From Erysipelotrichaceae bacterium (GTDB taxonomy: Bacteria; Bacillota_I; Bacilli_A; Erysipelotrichales; Erysipelotrichaceae), in assembly GCA_017550145.1 (NCBI GenBank), contig JAFZQG010000004.1:62001-126000 (forward strand): DNA of 64,000 nt, in the 5' to 3' direction. The translations under genes and the position numbers were made by a program. Below are positions 44,084-52,394 of the stretch, piece by piece; the first letter of the stretch is position 1, and each line of letters begins with the position of its first letter. Below the pieces are notes generated by a model, which saw only the letters and a list, made by a program, of their open reading frames with translations, ran no database searches and had not been told where the DNA came from.

Positions 44084-44818
44084 ATGAGTAAACCCTTAAT
44101 CGGCATCAGCTGTGATCTGCTTAAACAGACGATGGCGAATAACAGAAAACGTCAGGTTCAGAAACTGAATGATTCTTATGTGGAAGCAGTTAAAGGCAGC
44201 GGCGGTATCCCCGTCATTATCCCCAACGGCTTAAACGACGAAGATATCAAAGAGCTTTCTGAAAAACTCGATGGCTTTATCTTTTCCGGAGGCGGTGATA
44301 TCGATCCAAAGGCTTATGGTAAAGATCCCGATGATACACTTATCGAAGTCTGGCCTGAAAGAGACCAGAGTGAACTTCTTCTGTTGAAATACGTATTGAA
44401 CGATTCCGCTAAACCGGTCTTGTGTATCTGCAGAGGACTGCAGATCCTCAATGTATTTTTAGGAGGAACGCTTATTATTGATTTACCGAACGCCGGTAAA
44501 AACGTCCATTCATTTAATGAATTACCTCGTGATGTTTTCTCTCATGAGATCATTGTTGAGGAAAACTCAAAACTTAAAACCATCATCAAAGATGAGACGC
44601 AGGTCAATTCCTTCCATCATCAGGCTATTGATAAACTCGGAGAAGGCTTAGTTATATCGGCCTATTCGAAAGAAGATCATGTGATCGAAGCAGTCGAAAT
44701 ACCTGGTAACAGATATATCATGGGTGTGCAATGGCATCCGGAAGAATTAAGAGCTCATGCGTCTCATAAGGCCTTATTTGATGAGCTGATTAAGCAGGCC
44801 GCAAAGAATAGATTATAA
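44084..44818 (+). CDS. C26 peptidase/gamma-glutamyl-GABA hydrolase-like protein
   Basis: The 244-residue class I glutamine amidotransferase-like enzyme starts MSKPLIGISCDLLKQ. It has the nucleophile LCICRGLQILN (Cys near residue 113), INSFHHQAID and the catalytic GVQWHPEE (His and Glu). These match PuuD-type hydrolases that cut gamma-glutamyl bonds. There are no other puu genes, so the true substrate is open. AAGGAGG at 44070-44076 fixes the start; the frame is open slightly upstream. It is separated from kbl by 30 bases and may be in the same transcript. A second, more diverged paralog lies at 52.4 kb. Confidence 0.88.
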   Translation: MSKPLIGISCDLLKQTMANNRKRQVQKLNDSYVEAVKGSGGIPVIIPNGLNDEDIKELSEKLDGFIFSGGGDIDPKAYGKDPDDTLIEVWPERDQSELLLLKYVLNDSAKPVLCICRGLQILNVFLGGTLIIDLPNAGKNVHSFNELPRDVFSHEIIVEENSKLKTIIKDETQVNSFHHQAIDKLGEGLVISAYSKEDHVIEAVEIPGNRYIMGVQWHPEELRAHASHKALFDELIKQAAKNRL

Positions 44819-44833
44819 GGAGATTATTATCAG

Positions 44834-45352
44834 ATGAAGAAAATTGCAGAATTATTATTAGTTGGTTTATTACTGATTGCGCTTGTTGCGTGTGGCAAAT
44901 CCGAAGAAAACAAACCGGAAGAACCGCAAAACAATGAACCGGAACCGACAGAAACAGTCAGCGAACCTGCAGATCCGAGAGATCTGAGCGATGAGGAACT
45001 GATTGCGAAAGCCAAGGAAGAACTGGTTGGCGAATGGTACTGTGCGATCGTTGATGTCGAGTCTCTGGTTTTCAATGATGATGGAACAGGACATTATACC
45101 GGTTTGGACAAAAATTATGACTTTACTTATTCACTCGGAGTCAGACGTCTGGAGCGTGCCAATAACGGCAGGCTGGTTGAAGACCTCATGACCATCAACT
45201 ATGACAGCGGAGATACCGAAGACCTTGTCTTCCTTATCGGTGATGAAGAGATCACCGGATATCCCGGTGAAACAAAAATGATTTTCCAGACTCTGGAAAA
45301 TGGCGGTTATTCAGGGGTAATGAATTTCTTCGATCCTTGGATCAAAAAATAG
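44834..45352 (+). CDS. Lipoprotein with a C-terminal lipocalin-like domain
   Basis: The 172-residue protein starts with a lipoprotein signal peptide, lipobox LVAC (C20), followed by a Glu/Pro-rich linker (residues 22-45). The C-terminal 110 residues form a predicted beta-barrel with ELVGEWYCAIVDVESLVFNDDGTGHYTG, which recalls small lipocalin-like or GW-type domains seen in Bacillota lipoproteins. Function is unknown. It is anchored on the outside of the membrane. AAGGAG lies upstream, and the stop of the C26 gene is 15 bases before it, so it is probably co-transcribed. Confidence 0.85.
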   Translation: MKKIAELLLVGLLLIALVACGKSEENKPEEPQNNEPEPTETVSEPADPRDLSDEELIAKAKEELVGEWYCAIVDVESLVFNDDGTGHYTGLDKNYDFTYSLGVRRLERANNGRLVEDLMTINYDSGDTEDLVFLIGDEEITGYPGETKMIFQTLENGGYSGVMNFFDPWIKK

Positions 45353-45382
45353 TTGCTCAATAAGCATTATTCATAATTATTT

Positions 45383-45410
45383 AAACGGGGTTCCTGATGG
45401 AACTCCGTTT
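45383..45410. terminator. Terminator between convergent genes
   Basis: A 12-bp stem (45383-45394 with 45399-45410, one wobble) with loop TGAT lies between the lipoprotein and HAD gene ends. The T content after it is modest on both strands. Confidence 0.7.
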
Positions 45411-46020
45411 ATTTAATACTGATGCCGGCTTCTTTCATCGTCTGTCTTAATCTGTCTGTCTCAAAATAGACACAGGCTTCAAAACCATACTTTCTGGCCA
45501 TATAGACATTAAGATTAGAGTCATCCACAAAGAAACATTCTTCTGCTTTCAGATCATATTCCTTACACAGATAATCGAAGATCTCTTTACCCGGTTTTAA
45601 TAAACCAATTTCCGCCGAAGTGACCCTTCCCGTAAAACAGGCAGATCCCGGTAAACGATAGAAGTATTCTTTCTGCTTGTTATCGGCGTTACTTAAAAGA
45701 TAAAGCTTATAACCCTTGTCATATAATTCCCTGATCAGATCGGTTATGCCTTCCTTTTCTCTGAAAGGTAAGGTGTGCCAGTTCTTGATCAGAAATTCCG
45801 CAACCGGATGAAGTCTTTCGTCAAGTCTTTTACAAACGGATGCGTATGCTTCTTCATGGCTCATGGTACCCGCATCCATAGCGATCCATTCCGTTTCTCT
45901 GAAGATCTCTCTTTTGAGATCTTCCCTGTTCTGACCTTCGATATGGATTGCATCCAGCAGCAGATCCGGCGTCCAGTCGATCAGAACGCCACCCATATCA
46001 AAAATAATGTTTTTAATCAT
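45409..46020 (-). CDS. HAD-superfamily hydrolase (subfamily IA)
   Basis: The 203-residue protein has the nucleophile IIFDMGGVLID (Asp8; the second motif-I position carries Gly), LYLLSNADN (motif II), KPGKEIFDY (motif III Lys) and CFFVDDSNLNVY (motif IV). The family includes phosphoglycolate, haloacid and sugar phosphatases. Substrate is unknown. Its start lies 15 bases after the GH2 gene ends, so it could be the second cistron of that operon. Confidence 0.88.
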   Translation of the reverse strand: MIKNIIFDMGGVLIDWTPDLLLDAIHIEGQNREDLKREIFRETEWIAMDAGTMSHEEAYASVCKRLDERLHPVAEFLIKNWHTLPFREKEGITDLIRELYDKGYKLYLLSNADNKQKEYFYRLPGSACFTGRVTSAEIGLLKPGKEIFDYLCKEYDLKAEECFFVDDSNLNVYMARKYGFEACVYFETDRLRQTMKEAGISIK

Positions 46021-46035
46021 ATTGTTACCCTGTTT

Positions 46036-48174
46036 CTATTCATCCGCAAAATACAGCCTGCATCCCAGTTCGTGATCCATATGACTTGGATGTCCTTTGA
46101 CGTGCTTTGGCATATTCAGTAACTGATGGTATTCATTTGAACAGATTTCTTTTTCTTTATCTCGTACACTTAATATACATGCCTCGGCATCTGTAAGCCC
46201 ACCTTCAAATTTATGGATCAGCAGGTTACAGTCAGATGGAACATCTACCTTTTCTTCTCCCGAGGATATTATATTTCCTTCCTTATCCATAATCTTCCAG
46301 GAAACTGTGCATTCACCTAATCCGTAAGGATAGTCGTTCACCAGATGAATCTCATCAAGATCATCCTTATATTTTAAGAAGATGCCGACAGGCATATTGC
46401 TTTCAAGCATCGCCTGTAATCCTTTTTTAGGATTGCCGTAATAATCATAGAGACCATAGAAACTCTGCAGACACAGATCGCTGAACAGGAACTGTACATA
46501 GCCGTTATTCGGAGCGTGTTTCTGAATGCGGTAATGTTCCGTATAGTATTTCAGTAATTTATACTGATAATCCTGGATCTCTTCAATGTGCGGTATCAGT
46601 TTTTCTAACCGTTTATACAAACGTGTATCTTTAGCTAATGTTTCCTTATCAGGTGGCGCATCAAAACCGTATTCGGTATTGAACTTTTCGGTCGTACCAT
46701 AGATGTCGCTGTAATGTGTTTCTTCCGAAACCAGCGAACCGATATAGTTGTGACTGTCTCCGCTTAAAAGATCATCTTCCCAGCAGGATCCTTTTATGGT
46801 ACTTCTGCTTGGATCGATTTCCTGTGATGCCGCATATAACGCCGGACCTGGCGAAACATCCATCAGATCACAATGCATTCCACCCGGAAGCATGACACCA
46901 GGCTCGTTCAGGCAGACCCAGAAGAAGATCGAAGTATGGTGTTTCAGCATTCTTAACGTTTCTTTATAGATCTTTACAAATCTGTCTTCATAGGATCTGT
47001 CGGTCGGATGCATCCAGTTGAATTCGCTGTCCTGCATGATACCTAATCCCAATTCCGTACAGATCTCATAGAATATCTGCTGTTCCACATGGACATGAAC
47101 TCTGATGAAGTTGAATCCTGCTTCCTTTATCCTTATCAGATCTCGACGGTAGCGTTCTTCGTTCATGTTGGAGATATAGGCATCAGGGAAATAGGATGTA
47201 CCGCGGATATAGAATGGTCTGTTATTGAGTACAGCCTGAGTCTTCTCTTTATCACGATCCAGATAAATGGTCCTGAATCCCAGAGTATACCCGTATTCAT
47301 CACAGATCCTGTCTTCTGAGTATACATAAAGTCTTGCTTCATATAGATTTTCTTCACCCTGATCCCATACATACCAGAGTTTGACCGGTAAGGTATCCCC
47401 TTTTAATTTAAGAGAATTTCCTTTTACAGGTTCTTCGATTCTTAATACTTCACTGTTTTCTTTATCTTTTACAACCAATATCGCTTTATAATTACCTTCT
47501 TTTAAGATATTGATTGAGGCTTCAGCCGTTACGGTTGCTATACAATTTGAAACTGAGAGATCATAGTTTATCTGCGGATCGATCAGCTGTATTTCATCAT
47601 ACATTTCAAACCATACTTCACCATAGATTCCTATCGGATTGACATCTCTCTGTATGAAAGTATCGGAATGTTCATATGTACCTTTGACCATTCTTCTTTC
47701 TACAGAGAATGTTCTGGCGGTATATCTTTCTTTTTCAACACTGCTGTCCCATGGAGACCAGACTTTGACGATCAGATAATTATCTTCTCCTTCATTAACA
47801 TAATCTGTAACATCCACATCAAAACCAAGCATATAGCCTTCATGTTCACATACAAACTGCCCGTTGAACCAGATCTTGCAATAATAGTCTACATTGGAGA
47901 AATGAACGATATAACGGTTATGATGTTCAGAAGGTAAGGAAATGATCCTTCGATACCACCATGGTGCATAGTTAAAATATCTTAACTGTCTTCCGTAATA
48001 AGGGTGTTCATCAAAAAGCAGCTGTAAATGCTTGAGTTCACTGATCTCTTCCCAATCCGAAATCGCCATTCCGATATCGGTGTTTCTGCCTTTGCTGTCC
48101 TGCAGTTTACAGTTTTCCCCGTTGTCATGGACATCCTGCAGTACTTCCCAGCCATTATTTAATTCAATGCGCAT
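46036..48174 (-). CDS. Glycoside hydrolase family 2 protein
   Basis: The 712-residue protein follows the GH2 plan: an N-terminal sugar-binding beta-sandwich (LNNGWEVLQD...PWWYRRIISLP...NVDYYCKIWFNG), an Ig-like middle domain, then a TIM barrel with the acid/base Glu in CLNEPG (near residue 405) and the nucleophile Glu in KFNTEYGFD (near 500). It could be a beta-galactosidase, beta-glucuronidase or beta-mannosidase. Lack of a signal peptide suggests cytosolic action on imported sugars. The start at 48174 follows GGAGAAG. The longer open frame is not used. Confidence 0.85.
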   Translation of the reverse strand: MRIELNNGWEVLQDVHDNGENCKLQDSKGRNTDIGMAISDWEEISELKHLQLLFDEHPYYGRQLRYFNYAPWWYRRIISLPSEHHNRYIVHFSNVDYYCKIWFNGQFVCEHEGYMLGFDVDVTDYVNEGEDNYLIVKVWSPWDSSVEKERYTARTFSVERRMVKGTYEHSDTFIQRDVNPIGIYGEVWFEMYDEIQLIDPQINYDLSVSNCIATVTAEASINILKEGNYKAILVVKDKENSEVLRIEEPVKGNSLKLKGDTLPVKLWYVWDQGEENLYEARLYVYSEDRICDEYGYTLGFRTIYLDRDKEKTQAVLNNRPFYIRGTSYFPDAYISNMNEERYRRDLIRIKEAGFNFIRVHVHVEQQIFYEICTELGLGIMQDSEFNWMHPTDRSYEDRFVKIYKETLRMLKHHTSIFFWVCLNEPGVMLPGGMHCDLMDVSPGPALYAASQEIDPSRSTIKGSCWEDDLLSGDSHNYIGSLVSEETHYSDIYGTTEKFNTEYGFDAPPDKETLAKDTRLYKRLEKLIPHIEEIQDYQYKLLKYYTEHYRIQKHAPNNGYVQFLFSDLCLQSFYGLYDYYGNPKKGLQAMLESNMPVGIFLKYKDDLDEIHLVNDYPYGLGECTVSWKIMDKEGNIISSGEEKVDVPSDCNLLIHKFEGGLTDAEACILSVRDKEKEICSNEYHQLLNMPKHVKGHPSHMDHELGCRLYFADE

Positions 48175-48219
48175 TATTCTTCTCCGCTTGTCTTTCTGCT
48201 TTAATCTTACTATAAACAA

Positions 48220-48241
48220 GGCATCAGCTGATGCTGATGCC
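48220..48241. terminator. GCATCAGC-stem hairpin 1
   Basis: A perfect 9-bp stem (48220-48228 with 48233-48241) with loop TGAT lies after the first double-glycine peptide gene on the minus strand and is followed there by a weak T-rich stretch. It is one of five hairpins in this region that share a GCATCAG stem. Confidence 0.7.
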
Positions 48242-48267
48242 TGGTGATTAATAATGGTTTGTAACGA

Positions 48268-48549
48268 TTATTTGCCTAAAAGCTTGTTCTTTTTTGAAAG
48301 CAGGCTGTTTTTCTTGGCAAGTTTGTTGGTTTTCTCGTTGATGGCGTTCTCTTTCTTCCCCAGCCGATCTGATTTCTTAAAATAGTTTTCCTTCTCAAAA
48401 AAGAGATTAACTTTCTGCTCCAACATATCGGTTTTTTCCAGTAAACTGTCGAGTTTTGATTCCAGCCTATCGGTTTTTTCACCGAACATTAAATATGCTC
48501 CGCCATTTACATCTTCAAGTTCTTTATCATTTACTTTTTTCTTTGCCAT
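48268..48549 (-). CDS. Double-glycine leader peptide with coiled-coil core, paralog A
   Basis: The 93-residue gene product starts MAKKKVNDKELEDVNGG, a leader of 17 residues ending in a double-glycine cleavage motif, with hydrophobic residues at the expected positions before it. The core has heptad-like repeats (EKTDRLESKLDSLLEKTDMLEQ) and a lysine-rich end, KKNSLLSKKNKLLGK. There are no Cys or obvious modification residues. Its neighbour at 48.6-48.9 kb shares the leader, the EKTD repeat and the end. The protein is likely exported and cut by a C39-type transporter outside this window. Function is unknown. AAAGGA precedes the ATG. Confidence 0.85.
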   Translation of the reverse strand: MAKKKVNDKELEDVNGGAYLMFGEKTDRLESKLDSLLEKTDMLEQKVNLFFEKENYFKKSDRLGKKENAINEKTNKLAKKNSLLSKKNKLLGK

Positions 48550-48581
48550 AATATTTCGTCCTTTAATTGCAGATGTTTATT

Positions 48582-48869
48582 TTATTTACCTAATAGCTTG
48601 TTCTTTTTCCTGAGCAGGCTGTTTTTCTTGGTCATCTTGCTGTTCTTCTTGAAGAACATTGTTTCCTCTTTCTGTTCAAGCAAATCTGCTCTCTCTAAAT
48701 AATTTTCCTTTTGTTTCATTTCGAAGAGATCCACTCTACGTTCCATCATGTCGGTTTTTTCTAATAATTCATCAAGTTTTGCTTCCAGCATGTCGGTTTT
48801 TTCATCAAACATTTTTAAACCGCCATTTACATCTTCAAGTTCGTTATCGTTTACTTTTTTCTTTGCCAT
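48582..48869 (-). CDS. Double-glycine leader peptide with coiled-coil core, paralog B
   Basis: The 95-residue protein starts MAKKKVNDNELEDVNGG; the frame is open further up, but AAAGGA nine bases upstream of 48869 supports this start. It shares the EKTDMLEAKLDELLEKTDMMERRVDLFE repeat and the KKNSLLRKKNKLLGK end with paralog A. The middle (MKQKENYLERADLLEQKEETMFFKK) differs. The three leader-bearing genes have separate ribosome binding sites and gaps of 30-50 bases, so they are probably co-transcribed toward 48.2 kb. No immunity or modification gene is recognised. Confidence 0.85.
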   Translation of the reverse strand: MAKKKVNDNELEDVNGGLKMFDEKTDMLEAKLDELLEKTDMMERRVDLFEMKQKENYLERADLLEQKEETMFFKKNSKMTKKNSLLRKKNKLLGK

Positions 48870-48937
48870 ATTTGTTTTTCCTTTCAATTATTTCTTCTGT
48901 ATATTTATACGAATGATTGCTCAATTGTGGCTATATT

Positions 48938-49168
48938 TTATGCAATACATTCTCTATTTTTCAATTCGGCAATTATTACTTCTTCTTCGGTCTGGTTTGC
49001 TTTTAAATAATCAATAATGATTTTTGCTCTATTGTAATCAATCACATGATACTCTGTCCTGTATCCTATTTTATCTTCATAATACAGTTTCATATTGTTC
49101 TCATCGAGACTAATGGTTCCTCCGTTTATCTCTTCAAGAACTTCATCATTAAGTTTCTGTTTTGCCAT
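48938..49168 (-). CDS. Double-glycine leader peptide with a different core
   Basis: The 76-residue product begins MAKQKLNDEVLEEINGG, a leader like the two neighbours, but the core (TISLDENNMKLYYEDKIGYRTEYHVIDYNRAKIIIDYLKANQTEEEVIIAELKNRECIA) is mixed alpha/beta with a Cys near the end. The frame has an earlier ATG at 49174. The second ATG (49168) is better spaced from AGAGGAT. The shared leader with unrelated cores suggests several exported peptides using one exporter. Confidence 0.75.
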   Translation of the reverse strand: MAKQKLNDEVLEEINGGTISLDENNMKLYYEDKIGYRTEYHVIDYNRAKIIIDYLKANQTEEEVIIAELKNRECIA

Positions 49169-49258
49169 TGCCATATCCTCTATTAATTATTATTTTATAT
49201 CTTCTTGTTTCGTTTTGATTTATCAATATTAATTTATCAATTTAATACAAAACAGCAG

Positions 49259-49663
49259 TTAATTCAAATTCTCTGTTTTTATTCCGCTGTTATTAATTGC
49301 GTATTGTATTTCTTCTGGAGTAAAGCCAAAATCAGAAAAATGATTATAAATGAAACTAGTATCCCAGACCCAACTATTTTCGTATGTCTCATATTCTCTG
49401 CCGACTTCAATCATTGCTCTGGCTAAATTCGTAGCCTGATCATTAAAATCAATCTCGAGAGCTGTAATAGCATTATCGATGTCATTAGATGAGTAGCCTT
49501 GTTTTTTAAATTCGTCCTGTATCATTTTTCTACTACAAAACTCAGTATAGCGTTCACCATTATCGTCCTTGTATGCACACCTTTTTTCTTTTATATAATT
49601 TGAAAGACTATTAATCAGTATTTCGCTATTAATATCCGAAACATCTAATTTATTAGAAAGCAT
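49259..49663 (-). CDS. Hypothetical protein with an Ltp-like C-terminus
   Basis: The 134-residue soluble protein is acidic and predicted all-alpha. Two segments (KMIQDEFKKQGYSSNDIDNAITAL and SFIYNHFSDFGFTPEEIQYAINNSG) each form a helix-turn-helix-like repeat resembling the repeated module of Ltp-type host-surface proteins. That likeness is by eye. No signal peptide is present. It lies beside the double-glycine peptide genes in the same direction and may belong to the same system, for example as an accessory or immunity protein, which is speculation. Confidence 0.5.
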   Translation of the reverse strand: MLSNKLDVSDINSEILINSLSNYIKEKRCAYKDDNGERYTEFCSRKMIQDEFKKQGYSSNDIDNAITALEIDFNDQATNLARAMIEVGREYETYENSWVWDTSFIYNHFSDFGFTPEEIQYAINNSGIKTENLN

Positions 49664-49700
49664 CAGTTTTTTTATACTTAGCTTTACTAATTGTTGCTTT

Positions 49701-51191
49701 TTAGTTTGTTTTTTTAATCAATATCGCAACGTCTGCAGGAAGCTTCCCTTCAAATTTATCTGAACTGATTATTACTTCTCCTTTAAAGGCATATTCTTTA
49801 TCTGACATATTCATTATCAGAAGATGCTTTCCTCTCTTAAAGATAAACACTCTGTTTTTCTCTTTAATTTCCACATGCGGATCACTGAGGTCGCTGATTT
49901 CCTTCCGTAGGGCTGTTAACGCACGGATGAAGTTATAGATCGATTCCTTATCTTTAACTGCCTGCTTAACAGAAAACGTATTCTCTTTAAAGAAAGGCAG
50001 ATATGGTTCTGAGTCTTTGGTGAAACCGTGATATGGTTTATTGTCATTCCAGATCATCGGAAGTCTTGTTCCGGTGCGCTGATAACCGCCGTCCTTTGAT
50101 GGGATATGAATCGTCTTCATTTCTATTTCGTCGCCATATAAGACAAAAGGTATACCCGGCATACAAAACAGAAACATATAAAACATCTTCAGCTGTTTAT
50201 GATCAAGATAATTGGCTATACGCCAGGTGTCATGATTGCCGCTGATCAGTGCCAGATATGCTTTATGTTTCTCGGCTTCATTGAATCTGTTTCGCATATC
50301 CTTTATGGTAAACTTCACATCATTGTTTCCGTTTATTACAGATGTTCCTCTGGTGGATGAATTACTTCTGAATAGGCGGTGATAGAAATTGTCCCAGTGA
50401 TCGAGTACGAAATCCGCATCAAAACCGGCTTTGAATGAACGTTCAGGATAAGACCATTCGCTTACAAAGAAAGCATCTGGATATTCTTTTCTGATTTTTC
50501 TGAACATCCAGTTCCAGACTTCGATGGTTGCGGTTTTATCGTCATCATTCTTTACCAGCGAATCAGCCATATCGACACGGAAACCATCAGCTCCGTTATC
50601 AAGCCAGTAACGCATTACCCTTAACATGTATTCTCTGGTTTTAAATGTTCTTTTGTCTTTATAAGACATCTGCCAGGATGGATGATCGATCCTGTTGAAT
50701 CCGTAGTTGAAAGCCGGCTGATGAGCAAAGAAGTTAACCATGTAGCAGCCGTGGCGATCAAACATACCCGAGATCATATTGCTTCCTTTATCCCAGGGGT
50801 TATCATTCCAGATAAAGAGATCGCTCTTGTCGTTTCTTTCGGCTTTGGCACTTTCAAGAAAATCCGGATTGCTTAAAGCCGCATGTCCTGCTACCAGATC
50901 AACTATTATCTTTATCCCGAGTTTGTGAGCCTTGTCTGCCAGTTTCTTAAAATCATTCATCGTACCGAAACAGGGATCCACATCAAAGAAATCTTCGACA
51001 TCATATCCTCCGTCTTTAAAAGGTGAACGGTAAAAAGGATTAAGCCAGATCGCATTAAATCCCATTGACTGAATGTATTCAAGTTTTGAAGCAATACCAT
51101 TAAGATCACCGATCCCGTCGTTGTTGCTGTCACAGAAGGAAATCGGATAGATCTCATAGACGATCATGTTTCGGAATGATTTTTTACTCAT
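49701..51191 (-). CDS. GH13 alpha-glucosidase/amylase family enzyme
   Basis: The 496-residue cytosolic enzyme begins IVYEIYPISFCDSNNDGIGDLNGI. Conserved GH13 regions are DLVAGHAA (I), GFRVDMADS (II, nucleophile Asp near 206), FVSEWSYP (III, acid Glu) and SGNHDTWR (IV, Asp). The overall fold is like oligo-1,6-glucosidase, trehalulose synthase or an amylomaltase-type family member. Region V and the B domain are short. It cleaves alpha-glucosidic bonds of oligosaccharides. It starts inside the end of the acetyltransferase gene spacing (three bases after it), so the two are coupled. Confidence 0.9.
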   Translation of the reverse strand: MSKKSFRNMIVYEIYPISFCDSNNDGIGDLNGIASKLEYIQSMGFNAIWLNPFYRSPFKDGGYDVEDFFDVDPCFGTMNDFKKLADKAHKLGIKIIVDLVAGHAALSNPDFLESAKAERNDKSDLFIWNDNPWDKGSNMISGMFDRHGCYMVNFFAHQPAFNYGFNRIDHPSWQMSYKDKRTFKTREYMLRVMRYWLDNGADGFRVDMADSLVKNDDDKTATIEVWNWMFRKIRKEYPDAFFVSEWSYPERSFKAGFDADFVLDHWDNFYHRLFRSNSSTRGTSVINGNNDVKFTIKDMRNRFNEAEKHKAYLALISGNHDTWRIANYLDHKQLKMFYMFLFCMPGIPFVLYGDEIEMKTIHIPSKDGGYQRTGTRLPMIWNDNKPYHGFTKDSEPYLPFFKENTFSVKQAVKDKESIYNFIRALTALRKEISDLSDPHVEIKEKNRVFIFKRGKHLLIMNMSDKEYAFKGEVIISSDKFEGKLPADVAILIKKTN

Positions 51192-51193
51192 AT

Positions 51194-51727
51194 CTAGTAA
51201 TCAAAGTTTTCTCTCTCTTTATAGAAGTATTCCCAGAAATCATCATATTCCTGTTCGCTGATATAATCGCCGTTGACCAGGATCACATATTTTTCGTCCC
51301 GCCATTCATATTCGATATCGGTCTGCCGATATCCGTTTCGCAGATAGAACTTCATTCTTTTAAGACGCTGATCATTATTAAAACTGTGTTCATCCGGTTC
51401 TTCGAGATCCGCAATTATCCTGTGATCAGGAAAGGCTTCCTTGACCAGTTCCAGTATCTTTCTGCCAAAGCCTCTGTCTCTGTATTTCTCTTCTGTCGCA
51501 AAGTAAAGGATGTGGGTAATCGTCTTGTGCGATAAGAGCACAATAAAACCTATATATAGATCATCCTTCAATACCGCATAAACAACCCCTTCTCTTTTGG
51601 GGTCATTGATTAACGGGTCCAGAGGTCTTCTCTCGTTGCTGGGGAAAGCGTCTTTATAGAGTCTGATCGTTTCCTCAAGATAGACAGAGTTATCGTTTAT
51701 TATTTCCAGTTTTAAATCTTCATCCAT
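51194..51727 (-). CDS. GNAT family N-acetyltransferase
   Basis: The 177-residue protein has the acetyl-CoA loop YRDRGFGRKILELVKEAF (near residue 79), and LRNGYRQTDIEYEWRDEKYVILVNG near the end. The position just before the GH13 gene suggests a shared transcript. The substrate is unknown. No good ribosome binding site precedes the ATG, and there is an AT-rich promoter-like segment (TATAAATATATC) 11-20 bases upstream. Confidence 0.83.
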   Translation of the reverse strand: MDEDLKLEIINDNSVYLEETIRLYKDAFPSNERRPLDPLINDPKREGVVYAVLKDDLYIGFIVLLSHKTITHILYFATEEKYRDRGFGRKILELVKEAFPDHRIIADLEEPDEHSFNNDQRLKRMKFYLRNGYRQTDIEYEWRDEKYVILVNGDYISEQEYDDFWEYFYKERENFDY

Positions 51728-51764
51728 AAGATTTGTTAGATATATTTATACAGATAATTAATCG

Positions 51765-52298
51765 CTATCTGATAAACAGTAAGCCGGCAATAATTCCGCC
51801 AAGGAAACCACCGGCATGTCCGGACAAAGAAACACCAGGCATAAAGCTGACAATGATGTTTGGGATGATCATTCTTCCAACCAGATACAGATCTTTCTGA
51901 TCCCATTGTCCATCATCTTTATAAAGAAGGACCGCAAAGTAACCGAGGATCCCGAAAACAACTCCGGAGAATCCGACGGTATAAGCGTTGCTGAAGATGG
52001 TTACAAAAATTCCCGACAGTAACATCGACAGAAAGATCGCAATTGAATAGCTCTTTTTGTTCGTGTTGATTTCACAATAGGAACCGACATTTATAAAGGA
52101 AAACAGATTTGCTACGATGTGTTCCAGATTCGCATGCATTAAGGCTCCCGTTAGAAGCCTATAGATCTGACCGCTTTTTACTGCTGAGGGAATTATGGCA
52201 AACGAATCAAACGTAACGATTCCCATAATCTGTAAAATGAACACAATTACACAAACAACGCTCCAGAAGATAGTTATTGAAATACTGTTTTTTCTCAT
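51765..52298 (-). CDS. Rhomboid family intramembrane serine protease
   Basis: The 177-residue membrane protein has six predicted helices and the rhomboid catalytic pair: Ser in VGFSGVVFG (S111) and His in LSGHAGGFLGG (H161). The HIVANLF segment near residues 60-66 supplies the usual His and Asn near the active site. It cuts membrane-spanning substrates; its targets are unknown. TAGAAT ends six bases before the ATG and there is no Shine-Dalgarno sequence, another candidate leaderless gene. Confidence 0.9.
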   Translation of the reverse strand: MRKNSISITIFWSVVCVIVFILQIMGIVTFDSFAIIPSAVKSGQIYRLLTGALMHANLEHIVANLFSFINVGSYCEINTNKKSYSIAIFLSMLLSGIFVTIFSNAYTVGFSGVVFGILGYFAVLLYKDDGQWDQKDLYLVGRMIIPNIIVSFMPGVSLSGHAGGFLGGIIAGLLFIR

Positions 52299-52394
52299 AC
52301 CGATATTCTAACAGATTTGTCTGTAAAGATATGTCATAATACGGTTTCTTTGTTTTGATGATAAACTGAAAGTAGAAAGACTGAGGATAATCTA

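Noticed and set aside
48268-49168. Double-glycine peptides as lanthipeptides
   Set aside because: The paralog A and B cores lack Cys and there is no LanM, LanB or LanC-like gene in the window.
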